DNA of 64,000 bases from Mucilaginibacter gracilis (GTDB lineage Bacteria; Bacteroidota; Bacteroidia; Sphingobacteriales; Sphingobacteriaceae), in the NCBI RefSeq assembly GCF_003633615.1, contig NZ_RBKU01000001.1, positions 3,038,001-3,102,000 on the forward strand. The letters are read 5' to 3'. The notes under the pieces were generated by a model that had not been told where the DNA came from, searched no databases, and worked only from the letters and a program-made list of their open reading frames with translations. Positions 10,501 to 18,014 of this stretch are shown piece after piece; position 1 is the first letter of the stretch; each line of letters begins with the position of its first letter. Made by a program: the position numbers and the translations under genes.

Positions 10501-10631
10501 GGCAGGTTAAGCTTACCCAACGAATCTATCTTTTTGCCTAAGCCTGCATAGGTTTGCCCAAAGGCAACACCGCAAAAAAGTAGCATCCCTGTGAATAGGG
10601 AAAGCGTTTTACTGTTAAAATATTTTGCCAT
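4569..10631 (-). CDS. Bacterial alpha-2-macroglobulin, large Bacteroidota form
   Basis: This encodes about 2020 residues. The ATG at 10631 is chosen because it gives a signal peptide (MAKYFNSKTLSLFTGMLLF, ending AFGQ); the frame is open 26 codons further up. The N-terminal 350 residues are helical, followed by MG2-type domains (TDRQIYRPGQTVYYKG, about 600-620) and a bait-region zone. The A2M core segment FFYPQLLTNAKG lies near residue 1260. The thioester motif is intact as ECSEQ, Cys at about 1477, inside the alpha-helical TED domain. Known family members trap proteases in the periplasm or at the surface through this thioester. The penicillin-binding protein 1c often paired with the enterobacterial form is not adjacent. 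It is monocistronic, with a terminator at 4511-4551. Confidence 0.9.
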   Translation of the reverse strand: MAKYFNSKTLSLFTGMLLFCGVAFGQTYAGLGKKIDSLGKLNLPKSALVQVDKLEQLARKQNKPAQQVKAVIYRMQFQSAIEENTLVAIIGRLKQDIAKAKYPVKPVLQSLLGGIYWSYYHQNRWQFNQRTRVETTDDDFTKWDLQTINNQMAITFKQSLADYKQEQQTPITILDGVLTGDKANRYLRPTLYDLLVQRALDFFTEEEPALTRPKLPFTLTDARLFGDSRTFATLNIITIDTTSTFYQATQYLKQATLFHLDRHDEEALADLDLQRLDFMYRASPMPGKDKLYLDALTQIANTTTFKAISADALVLSGKYYYDKDSLKLAYTYFDKVMANYPQSFGAVNAKGYLKDIEQQQLSAQVEDVNVPNKPLLGLLNYRNIKAARLIIYKVSTRQFNQLAAIPSDINRYNNGVNIYPSDSVFRYLKKLQPVQNITIPITGEQDFRAHSAEFKINALPSGHYIIISRNDAGTDASQVGLTTFKICNLAYATRRNADGQVELRVLNRETGVPVAGVQVTISEALPKTTDANGVCLFYATENFSVKLTKGADTLYTPGRYVYNVLTSEPSQYNTVLFTDRQIYRPGQTVYYKGLQLSIQNGKSSIQAKTTVSIAIIDNNGKNVTTLQHTTNSYGTFAGSFTIPQNILNGYVRMVAADGSKYIRVEDYKRPSFQVEFSPVKGSYKPNDMVTVSGQVKAYSGYGLSQARVVYHITRSAEQRQYMYYRSFYFGELPPENEIVVDTLKTDDNGKFNIKFKAIPAEGISLEGINYLYAISADVTDGSGETRSANTSVKVGVNNLDIDASIPGELRATDSITAKITNLNGVTQGGTLKLKIYALTEPDGLPKERLWGWQKADTWLMSKAEYKKEFPEYGYENEWNEMLYPTKAQVADVSLTTTDTTAGVFKLNMLANQPTGTYRVIIHAQNKVGDTTTSVRYLYLMNQSSKPHTMDDWVTQVNTSVKPGTQAVFLVGTGKANTVLMEKYSGKQILSAQWLNIPEGKQQQVSVPIGTDEQNVTVQFLMAYQNRLYSSYKKINIQVPDEHLDMKFLTFRDKLQPGDKEQWKIQITAKDKAAEAEMLANLYDASLDDIATADMWSIHLNRFNNYAPHYFNWDGTAIANQAETTPLKNPVYYNFSLNYRQYEMLNMLGFVNNGVYKALRGRAFGVSSGYLAEASISAPNQLPLNGKASFATDTSTFVRKSEGGAVKKLLGDIVPGMQVTDDYGDQANLTGIKDGSAQQVLKPIALRTNFNETAFFYPQLLTNAKGEVLIEFTIPQSLTKWKFRAFAHTQQFNTGYIEREVVTQKQLSITANMPRFLREGDTITVSARLANLTPTALTGKVNLTLLNAITMQPVNILLNPANAQQSFNIGASSTKAVSFKMVIPFGVDALTYRLTADAGTFTDGEENTLPVIPNRMLVTESMPMMVLGGQTKAFTFDKLINQSSTTLKNKNLTLEYTQNPAWYAVQALPYMMEFPYECSEQIFSRYYANSLGTNLVNKMPVIKQVFDQWKATNSNELLSNLEKNQELKATLIEETPWLRDAVNESEQKKRVALLFDMNKMSYELQTNLQKLADRQLADGGFPWFGGNSTDAYITRHILAGVGQLYKLGIADANNQTLKAIADKAIDYVENRLMSDAAWQKKQKTYDTRLIGQDEIHAYYAISYFDKANLSDLMKQLLANYLSHAEKEWTSHSVYDQGLIALTMLRNNRPQSAKPIIASLIENAQQTDDMGMYWAKNQRGYFWYQAPVETQCLMVELFTEAGNHDKEVEEMKIWLLRNKQTNNWQTTKATAAACYALLLKGNNWLADNGTSVIKLGNKNLTELKPDVKPDAGTGYIKTAWTDEQIKPNLGKVSITNNGQTVSWGALHWQYLENLDKITSSATDIHLERKYFIQKTSDTGPVLVAVDAAHQPKVGDLLKVVVYLKAGRDFEYVQLKDMRPAGTEPVDALSNYKYQDGLYYYQVTKDVATNFFISYLNKGNYVFEYRLRVAQPGNFSTGISTLQCMYAPEFNAHSQGSRMSIGQ

Positions 10632-10987
10632 ATCAGGGTATTTATATCTGGTTAAGGTTAATGGGTAATTCATTTTGGTAAATGTTTTTTGTTTACTGAT
10701 GCAAAGCACATGCTTATTCCATAATTAACAAAAAGTATTTTTAGGTATTTACTTGCTTGGCTGGTTAGTTTATGCTTGGAAGGTATAATTTTTTAATACA
10801 ACCGCAATGTAACGTTTGTGTTTTAGCGGTTTTGTTACAACAGATGTTGATGAGCAATAAAGGGTAAAGCAGACTGTACAGCGTGCGATGGGCAACGGGC
10901 TTGGTTTACCGCCAGGTCAGCACAATTCAGGAAAGCATGATTTCCCTGTTTTCCAAATCCTATACCCTCTAAATAAAACAAATTCGC
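10632..10987. other. Divergent intergenic region, no gene seen
   Basis: About 360 nt separate the divergent macroglobulin and gmhB genes. It must hold both promoters. Only the gmhB -7 box at 10988-10995 is convincing. The short open frames here have no family resemblance and poor codon character. Confidence 0.5.
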
Positions 10988-10995
10988 TACTTTTG
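10988..10995 (+). promoter_or_regulatory. Bacteroidota -7 box for gmhB
   Basis: TACTTTTG fits TAnnTTTG and ends 17 nt before the gmhB ATG. A matching -33 TTTG is not evident. Confidence 0.45.
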
Positions 10996-11012
10996 CCGCA
11001 AATACAAATGAG

Positions 11013-11504
11013 ATGCCAGTAAAAAATAAAGCCGTTTTTTTAGATCGTGATGGGGTACTTAACAAAGAACTGGGCGACTATGTTACCCGCGTTGAAGACT
11101 TTGTGGTACTTGATAATTTTACCGCCTTAAAAACGCTTCAAAATAAAGGCTATTTGCTTATTGTTGCTACTAACCAGGGCGGCCTGGCCAAAGGCTGGTA
11201 TAATGAGGATGATCTGGCTAAAATGCACGCTCACCTGCGCCAGGTGTACAAAGAACACGGTGTTGAGTTTACCGATATTTTTTACTGTCCGCATCATCCC
11301 GAATTTACCGGCGATTGTGATTGCCGTAAACCTAAACCGGGTTTATTGCTGCAAGGCATTGAGAAATACAACATCGACCCATCGCAATCCTACTTTATTG
11401 GCGACCGTGAGCGCGACGTTATAGCTGGCATCGCCGCCGGCGTAAAAGGCATCTTAATTAACAGCGATCAACCTATTAGTGACGTTTTGGAGATGATTGC
11501 CTAA
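11013..11504 (+). CDS. gmhB: D-glycero-D-manno-heptose 1,7-bisphosphate 7-phosphatase
   Basis: This 163-residue HAD phosphatase removes the 7-phosphate of heptose bisphosphate in ADP-heptose synthesis for LPS core. The catalytic motif FLDRDGVLN places the nucleophile at Asp11 and the acid at Asp13. The zinc-binding loop CPHHPEFTGDCDCRKPKPG is complete, and the C-terminal motif GDRERD gives the Mg ligands. Length matches GmhB. The closely related histidinol phosphatase domain is the main alternative, but the zinc loop and length favour GmhB. No other heptose genes are adjacent. Its 3' end overlaps the convergent hypothetical gene by 29 bp. Confidence 0.9.
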   Translation: MPVKNKAVFLDRDGVLNKELGDYVTRVEDFVVLDNFTALKTLQNKGYLLIVATNQGGLAKGWYNEDDLAKMHAHLRQVYKEHGVEFTDIFYCPHHPEFTGDCDCRKPKPGLLLQGIEKYNIDPSQSYFIGDRERDVIAGIAAGVKGILINSDQPISDVLEMIA

Positions 11505-11952
11505 CGGGCTGATTTACGATTGAAAAACTTTTTAGCGTTAAATTAAATGTGGACGTTTTTCGCTTGAGTTTTTTATCCCAGTATGATAACATGAACCCTA
11601 CGCCGTTTGGTTTGGGTATCCATTTAATAAACTTAACATCAAAAAGTTTAGTTAGCATATACAGATGCTGTTCCGGTGCTTCGCCGTCTTCAGATATGGC
11701 GATGTAAACGGTTGTTGATGCATCACAGCTTTCGGTATCACGACTTCCGTCAGAGTAATTAACGTAGAATATGTTTACAAAAAAATCGCTATCAGTACTT
11801 TGATACTTACTAGCCAGTTCCATGTTATTGAGTATATAAACCAGGTTTTGGTTAGTAACTTCCTTATATTTTAAGGCTTGGGCAAAACCAAATTTGCTTA
11901 AACAAACGATAATTAACAACGCAGGAAATAATTTAGGTAGTTTGTAAAGCAT
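11476..11952 (-). CDS. Hypothetical secreted protein
   Basis: This 158-residue protein has a signal peptide (LFPALLIIVCLSKFGFAQ) and no domain that I recognise. The mature part has mixed alpha/beta character with a lysine-rich C-terminal region (WDKKLKRKTSTFNLTLK). It starts 11 bp after the stop of the L,D-transpeptidase gene on the same strand, so the two are probably cotranscribed and may act together in the cell envelope. The last 29 bp overlap gmhB tail to tail. Confidence 0.65.
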   Translation of the reverse strand: MLYKLPKLFPALLIIVCLSKFGFAQALKYKEVTNQNLVYILNNMELASKYQSTDSDFFVNIFYVNYSDGSRDTESCDASTTVYIAISEDGEAPEQHLYMLTKLFDVKFIKWIPKPNGVGFMLSYWDKKLKRKTSTFNLTLKSFSIVNQPVRQSSPKRH

Positions 11953-11963
11953 GTACTATTATA

Positions 11964-13556
11964 CTACTTACTCAAATACTTACTCATTGCCTTTTCAAGT
12001 TTATCGTCCATGCGGTAAACATCGTTATAGTAAACCAGTTTTCCATTTTCGTCGGGCATGCAGGTATAATAATCAATAAAAAGCTGCATATCGGGTTTCA
12101 ATCCCAAATATTTAGATTTAAGCTCGAAACCGCGTACTGCCCGTTTGGCCTGTATGGCTTTGTACCTTGTGGTATCTTTAAGGCTTAGTGGTTTAAGGCC
12201 AACTTCCATGCGTATGTTATCAACCTTGTTGGTGTCGTTAACCAAAGCCTCGGTTAGTTTCAAGGGGTCGTCAACGCGTACACAGCCGTGGCTTACCGCA
12301 CGGTAATTGCTCAAAAAGGCTTTCTTATTAGGGGTATCGTGCAGGTAAATACTGCTTTCGTTATCAAATATAAATTTAAACTTGCCAAGTGCATTCAGGT
12401 CGCTGGCATCCTGCTTAAAGGTGTACGGCATTTTTTGCCTGTTAATGCGTCGCCACCTAATGGTGTCGGGCCGGTTAATGCGCTTTTCATGAAAATAAAC
12501 TCTCATGTTGTTATTAACCAGATAGTCCGGGTCTTTCAGTATCGAGTAATAAATTTCGTTTTGGGCAATGCTGGCTGGTATGTTCCAGTTGGGGTTTAGC
12601 TGTATGGTATTAATCCGGCTGCACAAAATTGTGGTTTCGTGGTTTAGTGGCTTATCGTCAATCTTTTTAGTTTTAAAATATTTAAGCAGCATGGTATCAT
12701 AACCGGCAGGTTTGGGCTGGCCCACACAAACTTTCATATCAAAAACAGCTTTGTTGTTTTCAACCCATTGCAGTTTAAATGCGGGGATATTAACCCATAA
12801 ATAGCGGCTATCCTTGGCGGGAGTGTTCCAGCGCAGGCGCTCCATGTTAATTTTTATGATGGTCTGGCGGCGTAGTGCAAGGCTGTCGGTAGTGTCGGCA
12901 CTCAGGTTGGCAAGTTCGTTTTTTAAGGCAAGGTAGGCCGGGCTTTTAGGCTGTATTTGTTCAAGGTAACTTTGCAGGTTATTAGTTTGGTAAACGGTGT
13001 TAAACAGCGTGCTATCGGGGCGTTTAACAGGTATATCATATCGCCTGTATAAATTGTGCGGGTTAACCATGCCATATTGCAGGGCGGCGTTATAGGCAAG
13101 CAGCGATGTTGCGGTTTGTAACTCTAAGCGTGCCAAAACCGGGTAAAAATCCGTTATCTTTTTAAAACGGTTGGCTTCAATGGTATCTAAATACTGTTCA
13201 ATTTTATTGGCTTTAAACAGGGCAGGGTTAAGGCCATGTTGGGCGGCGTTGTTTAAATTTGTTATAAGGGTGCGCAACTGCCCGTTAAATAAAAACTGAT
13301 TTACAAAGTGAGGCTCAAAATGGTGGCCTTTATAGTAAGTCGCTATTGGCACAGCATATTGCCCGGAGTGTTTAAATTGTTTTAACTGATGTTTAAATTC
13401 GGTATAATAAGCGGTGGTATCAAAATCATTATAAACTTTGTTTTGATAATGCTCGTAAAATTTGGTGGCAATTGGTGGTTTGTGTTTACACCCAACGGTA
13501 AACAACAGCAGTATTAAAAACGATAAAAAAAGGAATCGGCAAAAAAATTTGGGCAT
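11964..13556 (-). CDS. L,D-transpeptidase lipoprotein, YcbB-like
   Basis: This encodes 530 residues. The ATG at 13556 is used; a TTG seven codons upstream is less likely. The N-terminus is a lipoprotein signal with lipobox TVGC (Cys23). An N-terminal helical and peptidoglycan-binding-like region is followed by the YkuD catalytic domain, whose signature SHGCVRVDDP puts the nucleophile at Cys425 with His423. The long insertion and overall size match the YcbB (LdtD) branch, which forms 3-3 crosslinks in peptidoglycan. It is probably anchored in the outer or inner membrane facing the periplasm. It leads a two-gene operon with the secreted protein at 11476-11952. Confidence 0.9.
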   Translation of the reverse strand: MPKFFCRFLFLSFLILLLFTVGCKHKPPIATKFYEHYQNKVYNDFDTTAYYTEFKHQLKQFKHSGQYAVPIATYYKGHHFEPHFVNQFLFNGQLRTLITNLNNAAQHGLNPALFKANKIEQYLDTIEANRFKKITDFYPVLARLELQTATSLLAYNAALQYGMVNPHNLYRRYDIPVKRPDSTLFNTVYQTNNLQSYLEQIQPKSPAYLALKNELANLSADTTDSLALRRQTIIKINMERLRWNTPAKDSRYLWVNIPAFKLQWVENNKAVFDMKVCVGQPKPAGYDTMLLKYFKTKKIDDKPLNHETTILCSRINTIQLNPNWNIPASIAQNEIYYSILKDPDYLVNNNMRVYFHEKRINRPDTIRWRRINRQKMPYTFKQDASDLNALGKFKFIFDNESSIYLHDTPNKKAFLSNYRAVSHGCVRVDDPLKLTEALVNDTNKVDNIRMEVGLKPLSLKDTTRYKAIQAKRAVRGFELKSKYLGLKPDMQLFIDYYTCMPDENGKLVYYNDVYRMDDKLEKAMSKYLSK

Positions 13557-13631
13557 TGTTCCTGTAAGCTTAATCAATATGCAAATTTATACAAAATAAT
13601 ATGGTTCAATAATTTATATGTAATTATAATA

Positions 13632-14607
13632 ACCCGTAGTGCATTATAAAGAAAGTTGTTCATTTCGCCAATAAATGGTATATTGTATTGACTGACAATC
13701 AATTACAAATATGAACAACTTGATTCAAAATTACACTTTTATTTTAGAAGAGTTTAGGAAACTGTCAATAAAAGAGGACTTTTATTACAAACCAGTAAGG
13801 CCAAGACTGTCTGATTTAGAGTTAATTACGTTAAATTTGACCGCTGAATATTGTGGAATAGATTCTGAATATCAGTTATTTAGAAACCTGAAAGGTACCC
13901 CGCTTGATATCTTGATCGAACGAAGTGTTTACAATAAGAGAAAAAGAAAATTGTTCCCGCACATAAATGAGGTGAGAAAAAAGCTTGTTCAGAAACTGAA
14001 CGCTGTCCAGGACTGTTTCATTGTCGATTCAATGCCTTTAGAGGTATGTAAAAATGCCCGTGCAGCAAGAAGTAAAATCTGCAAAGAACAGGAATACGCT
14101 TTTCCAAACCATGGTTTTTGTGCTGCGCAAAGTTCGAGGTATTATGGATACAAACTGCATGCAGTTTGTTCAGTAGATGGTGTTTTTGAGAACTTTGACC
14201 TAAGCCCTGCTTCCGTACATGACATACATTACCTGAAAGATATACAACAACAAATGACTGATTGCGTGCTACTTGGAGACAAAGGCTATTTGTCCGCAGA
14301 GGTACAGGTCAATCTTTTTGAATCTGTAAACATTAGATTGGAAACCCCGATGAGAAACAATCAAAAGAAATTCAAACCGTATCCATACCTATTCAAAAAA
14401 TCAAGGAAAAGGATTGAAACGCTATTTTCGCAACTGTGCGATCAGTTTATGATCAGAAGAAATTATGCCAAAACTTTTGAGGGGTTTAAGACAAGGACGT
14501 TAAGTAAAATAACTGCCCTGACCACCATTCAATACCTCAACAAATTTATCTTTAAAAGGAACATGAATCACATTAAAATAAATTTAGTCTGATAATGCAC
14601 TACGGGT
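13632..14607 (+). mobile_element. IS982-family insertion sequence, complete
   Basis: The 976-bp element is bounded by perfect 16-bp inverted repeats ACCCGTAGTGCATTAT (13632-13647 and 14592-14607) and starts with ACC as IS982 members do. An 8-bp target duplication TTATAATA flanks it at 13624-13631 and 14608-14615. The element carries one intact transposase and lies in the gap between divergent genes, so no gene is visibly broken. Confidence 0.93.
13711..14592 (+). CDS. IS982-family DDE transposase
   Basis: This 293-residue transposase shows the family blocks in order: DSMPLEVCKNARAARSK (first Asp about 110), YYGYKLHAVCSVDGVFENF, the second Asp in LLGDKGYLS, and the C-terminal KSRKRIETLFSQL carrying the Glu. 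The length and the DDE spacing are those of an intact IS982 enzyme, and no frameshift is seen. The stop codon overlaps the right inverted repeat by one base. The coding sequence is AT-richer and uses more AAA/AGA codons than its neighbours, as expected for a recently acquired element. Confidence 0.93.
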   Translation: MNNLIQNYTFILEEFRKLSIKEDFYYKPVRPRLSDLELITLNLTAEYCGIDSEYQLFRNLKGTPLDILIERSVYNKRKRKLFPHINEVRKKLVQKLNAVQDCFIVDSMPLEVCKNARAARSKICKEQEYAFPNHGFCAAQSSRYYGYKLHAVCSVDGVFENFDLSPASVHDIHYLKDIQQQMTDCVLLGDKGYLSAEVQVNLFESVNIRLETPMRNNQKKFKPYPYLFKKSRKRIETLFSQLCDQFMIRRNYAKTFEGFKTRTLSKITALTTIQYLNKFIFKRNMNHIKINLV

Positions 14608-14755
14608 TTATAATAATAAAATAACGTTGATTGATGTGAGAATGTAATTTTTTTAAGGACGTTATATTGAGATATTGTTAGCTTTTAATTAGCAGCTTAA
14701 CGCTATTTTTTGATGCCTAAATATTGTGCCTATTAGTATATTTATTTAATTGACT

Positions 14756-15307
14756 ATGAAATATTGCTTGCTTTGGGTTACCTTAATGTTTGTAGCCGGG
14801 CTTAATGGTAATGCGCAAAACGTACAAGCCAAACAAAGGCCCAATGCTAAACTAACGGCGTTAAACAGGAAGTATTATGTGTTAAGCATCAATGAAAGAA
14901 AGATGCGTTGTTACGATTCTGTTTACACGGCTTACCCATACAAGCACCAAATAAATGCCCGTTATTTTTCGGTTCCGATAACGTTAACCAATAACTCACC
15001 CCAAGTATTGAGCTACCTGAGTATGAGTTGCGGATGGGACGAGTTTTATTTAATTGATAACGATAGCTTTCATCATACTGGGATACCTTGTGATAAAAAT
15101 GTGCCGGTAAATATGGCACTTGCGCCACATCAATCGGCAACGGTTTGGTTTTCTGTTTATACCGCAAAAAATGGCTTGAAAAACAATAGCTTTCGCATCG
15201 GTATGATTATTAAAAAAGGCGGTAATCCCTTTTTTAATAACCGTAGAGAAAGAAAAGATAAACAGGATGTTATCTGGTCAAATCCTGTAAAAGTAAGTAC
15301 ACATTAA
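14756..15307 (+). CDS. Hypothetical secreted protein
   Basis: This encodes 183 residues. The ATG at 14756 follows a weaker in-frame TTG two codons before, and gives a signal peptide (MKYCLLWVTLMFVAGLNGNA). The mature part contains a conserved-looking segment around VPITLTNNSPQVLSYLSMSC and a second Cys at GIPCDKN, possibly one disulphide. Its short beta-strand pattern suggests an immunoglobulin-like fold, but no family is recognised. It is monocistronic and converges on the Nramp gene. Confidence 0.6.
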   Translation: MKYCLLWVTLMFVAGLNGNAQNVQAKQRPNAKLTALNRKYYVLSINERKMRCYDSVYTAYPYKHQINARYFSVPITLTNNSPQVLSYLSMSCGWDEFYLIDNDSFHHTGIPCDKNVPVNMALAPHQSATVWFSVYTAKNGLKNNSFRIGMIIKKGGNPFFNNRRERKDKQDVIWSNPVKVSTH

Positions 15308-15329
15308 ATTCAAATTGTTATTTTCCTTG

Positions 15330-17234
15330 CTAAACTCCCGGCTTCACAATCAAAATTGGCACATTAACCCGGTGCCTAACTTTATCAACTGTGGTGCCAA
15401 AAATAATGTCCTTCAGTGCTTTGTGGCCGTGGGCGCCCATTACTATAAAATCTATTTTTTCGTCTTCCACAATTTGGGCTATAGCGTTTGCCGCGTTGCC
15501 GTAGCCAATTACCGCATGCGCGTTAAAATTTAAAGCATGAAGGGAGGTTACGTATTTATCAAGGTTTTCTTTGTCGCTTTGGGTTTCGTGGTCCATTACT
15601 TCGGTGCCGTGGTAGTTGGCCGCAGCGGTTTCCACAATATGAATCAGGGTATAGTCGGCCCCTTTGCCACCCTGCATAATAGCATGTCTTAGCGAATCGC
15701 GGTCGTTTTTCGAAAAATCAATAGTAACACCAATGTGTTTGTAAGCCTTTGCATCCAAATTGTTAATGGCTTCGGCTAAACCATGTGGCACACGGGCCGG
15801 TTTTTCTTCATGAAGTTTTAATATCGGTTTAAAAAACACATACAGCAGCAAGGCTATAATGCCCAGGGTTAGTGGTATAACAAAAATATATATCCAAACC
15901 TGAGCATCGGGGTATTGCTTTATCCAATCAAATATCTGATCGATAACCAGTTTAATGTTAAGTACCACAATAAGTGCAGCACTTGCCCAGGCCAGTATTT
16001 TTACTTTAGGGCCAATGGCAAATTTGCCCATGCGTTGCTTGTCGGACGTAAAATGGATAAGCGGAATTACCGCGAAGCCCAGTTGCAGGCTCAATACCAC
16101 CTGGCTCAATATAATGAGGCTACCCAGTGCCTGGTCGCCAAAGTAAACTATGGTTAACACGGCTGGTAAAATTGCCAGCAGGCGCGTTAAAAGGCGGCGC
16201 AACCAGGGTTGTATGCGCAGGTTAATGTGTCCTTCCATAATAATTTGCCCGGCAAGGGTGCCCGTTATGGTTGAGCTTTGGCCCGATGCTATTAGCGCTA
16301 TGGCAAATAGGGCAGGGGCTAGCGAGCCAAAGATATGTTCGAGCAGTTTGTACGCATCCTGAATTTCGGCCACCTGAAAAAAGCCATTCCTGAAAAACGC
16401 ACTTGCCGCTAATATTAATATGGCTGCATTTACAAAAAATGCCAGGTTTAGCGCAATACTGGTATCAATAAAATTAAAACGGATTGCATTTTTAATTCCC
16501 TCGTCGGTACGGTCAATTTTCCGGGTTTGCACCAGCGACGAGTGCAGGTATAAATTATGCGGCATAACCGTGGCACCAATAATGCCAATGGCCACATACA
16601 GCATTTTTTTGCTTACTAAATCGCTTTTAAAAATGTTGCTGGGTATAAAGCCCTTGGCTACATCGCCAAAGTTGGGCTCAACAATAAACATTTCAACCAA
16701 AAACGATAGCCCGATGATAAATATCATTGATATAATAAAGCCTTCGAGTTTGCGCATGCCTTTGTTCATTAAAAAAAGCAGCAAAATGGTATCGCTTATG
16801 GTGAGCGATACTCCCCAAAGCAGCGGCAGGTGAAACAGCAAGTTTAAACCTATAGCCATACCAATTATCTCGGCCAAATCGCAGGCTATAATGGCTATTT
16901 GCGCTAAAATGTAAAGGCAAAAATTTACAAAACGTGGGTAAGTGTTTTTTGAGGCTTGAGCCAGATCAAGCCCGCGCACAATACCCAGCCGCGTACTTAA
17001 GGATTGCAGCAGCAAAGCAATTAAGTTTGATACAAAAAGTATCCATATCAGTTTATAACCAAATTCGCTGCCGCCGGCAAGGTCGGTTGCCCAGTTGCCG
17101 GGGTCCATATAACCAACACTAACCAGGTAAGCGGGGCCCAAAAAAGCCATTACTCTTTTCCAGCCTATTTTGCCCTGAGTTTCTACCGAATTGTGAACGT
17201 TGCCTAACGATTCGCCGTGTGTTTCTTTGCTCAT
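15330..17234 (-). CDS. mntH: Nramp Mn/Fe transporter fused to a universal stress domain
   Basis: This 634-residue protein imports Mn(II) or Fe(II) with protons. The first 450 residues are the 11-helix Nramp domain with the metal-site motifs DPGNW (Asp44-Asn47) and MPHNLYLH (Met224-Asn227), both canonical. After the last helices, residues about 495-634 form a universal stress protein domain with its nucleotide-binding signature intact (GAHG followed by nine residues and GT). Plain bacterial MntH is about 410-460 residues, so the C-terminal fusion is the notable feature and suggests nucleotide control of transport. It overlaps the mntR stop by 4 bp, so it is cotranscribed and surely translationally coupled. 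Confidence 0.93.
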   Translation of the reverse strand: MSKETHGESLGNVHNSVETQGKIGWKRVMAFLGPAYLVSVGYMDPGNWATDLAGGSEFGYKLIWILFVSNLIALLLQSLSTRLGIVRGLDLAQASKNTYPRFVNFCLYILAQIAIIACDLAEIIGMAIGLNLLFHLPLLWGVSLTISDTILLLFLMNKGMRKLEGFIISMIFIIGLSFLVEMFIVEPNFGDVAKGFIPSNIFKSDLVSKKMLYVAIGIIGATVMPHNLYLHSSLVQTRKIDRTDEGIKNAIRFNFIDTSIALNLAFFVNAAILILAASAFFRNGFFQVAEIQDAYKLLEHIFGSLAPALFAIALIASGQSSTITGTLAGQIIMEGHINLRIQPWLRRLLTRLLAILPAVLTIVYFGDQALGSLIILSQVVLSLQLGFAVIPLIHFTSDKQRMGKFAIGPKVKILAWASAALIVVLNIKLVIDQIFDWIKQYPDAQVWIYIFVIPLTLGIIALLLYVFFKPILKLHEEKPARVPHGLAEAINNLDAKAYKHIGVTIDFSKNDRDSLRHAIMQGGKGADYTLIHIVETAAANYHGTEVMDHETQSDKENLDKYVTSLHALNFNAHAVIGYGNAANAIAQIVEDEKIDFIVMGAHGHKALKDIIFGTTVDKVRHRVNVPILIVKPGV

Positions 17235-17887
17235 ATGGTTACAAGTATATTTTGGGCCACATCCCTGCTTATGCTCAATGTGTTTTGGTTATTTAATTGG
17301 ATTAAAACCGACTGATCGTAATCAACCACTTCCATTACCCGAATGTGGTTACCTATAGTAAGTTTCATTTTTTCCAGATATTGTAAAAATTGAGGTAAAT
17401 GCTCGCGCACACCCATAATAATACCGCCCTCGTTTACTAACAAAGCCGATATTGGTTTTAATTCGCTTTTATTGAAGCAGCCGTTAACATCGGGTATCGG
17501 GTCGCCGTGCGGGTCGTACTTCGGGTATCCTAAAAACTTGTCCAGCCGGTCAACCAATTCGGTAGATGTAATGTGTTCCAGTTCTTCGGCAACGTTGTGT
17601 ACCTCGTCCCATTTAAAATTTAGCTTTTCTACCAAAAAAAATTCCCAAAGCCTGTGCTTGCGTACAATGTTAATGGCAATGGTTTTCCCTTCGCTGGTAA
17701 GGCTCACGCCCTGGTAGCGGGCATAGTTAATTAGTTTTTTTTCAAACAGCTTTTTCAGCATATCGGTAACCGATGCAGCCTTGGTATTCATGGCGGCAGC
17801 AATACTGTTTGTGCTTACACTTTCAACCCCGTTTACCGATAAATGGTAAATGGCTTTTAAGTAGTTTTCTTCGGTATACGAGTTCAT
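17231..17887 (-). CDS. mntR: MntR/DtxR-family metal-dependent repressor
   Basis: This 218-residue iron/manganese-dependent regulator has an N-terminal winged helix (ENYLKAIYHL at residues 6-15; recognition helix in the NTKAASVTDMLKKL segment), a dimerisation and metal-binding domain (HRLWEFFL, EELEHITS, and the PHGDPIP motif), and a C-terminal SH3/FeoA-like domain. All are typical of the full-length DtxR type. It is first in an operon with the Nramp transporter, overlapping it by 4 bp, so it probably represses its own promoter and metal uptake when metal is plentiful. A matching palindrome lies at 17909-17924. Confidence 0.92.
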   Translation of the reverse strand: MNSYTEENYLKAIYHLSVNGVESVSTNSIAAAMNTKAASVTDMLKKLFEKKLINYARYQGVSLTSEGKTIAINIVRKHRLWEFFLVEKLNFKWDEVHNVAEELEHITSTELVDRLDKFLGYPKYDPHGDPIPDVNGCFNKSELKPISALLVNEGGIIMGVREHLPQFLQYLEKMKLTIGNHIRVMEVVDYDQSVLIQLNNQNTLSISRDVAQNILVTI

Positions 17888-17892
17888 TTAAA

Positions 17893-17924
17893 CAAATCTA
17901 ATAAAAAATTTAGGCTTGTCTAAA
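17893..17924 (-). promoter_or_regulatory. mntR promoter -7 box with an adjacent MntR-type operator
   Basis: On the minus strand TAGATTTG (17893-17900) fits TAnnTTTG and ends only 5 nt before the mntR ATG. Eight nt upstream is the imperfect palindrome TTTAGGCTTGTCTAAA (17909-17924), which resembles DtxR/MntR boxes. It covers the space between the -7 and the expected -33 element, where a bound repressor would block RNA polymerase. The binding protein is inferred. Confidence 0.6.
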
Positions 17925-17998
17925 AATCTTTTCAAAAAAGAATTTATATTGCCATAACATGTATTTGAAAAAATATTATTTTGTTTGATAGTAAAATT

Positions 17999-18006
17999 TA
18001 TATTTG
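17999..18006 (+). promoter_or_regulatory. Bacteroidota -7 box for the Lrp/AsnC gene
   Basis: TATATTTG fits TAnnTTTG and ends 8 nt before the ATG at 18015, so the transcript would have almost no leader. Confidence 0.45.
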
Positions 18007-18014
18007 TAACCATT

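Noticed and set aside
10835..11065. A 76-codon open frame antisense to the start of gmhB
   Set aside because: It covers the gmhB promoter and start and has no coding character.
13624..14615. Possible gene disruption by the IS982 copy
   Set aside because: Joining the sequence on both sides across the 8-bp duplication gives no continuous open frame; it lies in an intergenic gap.
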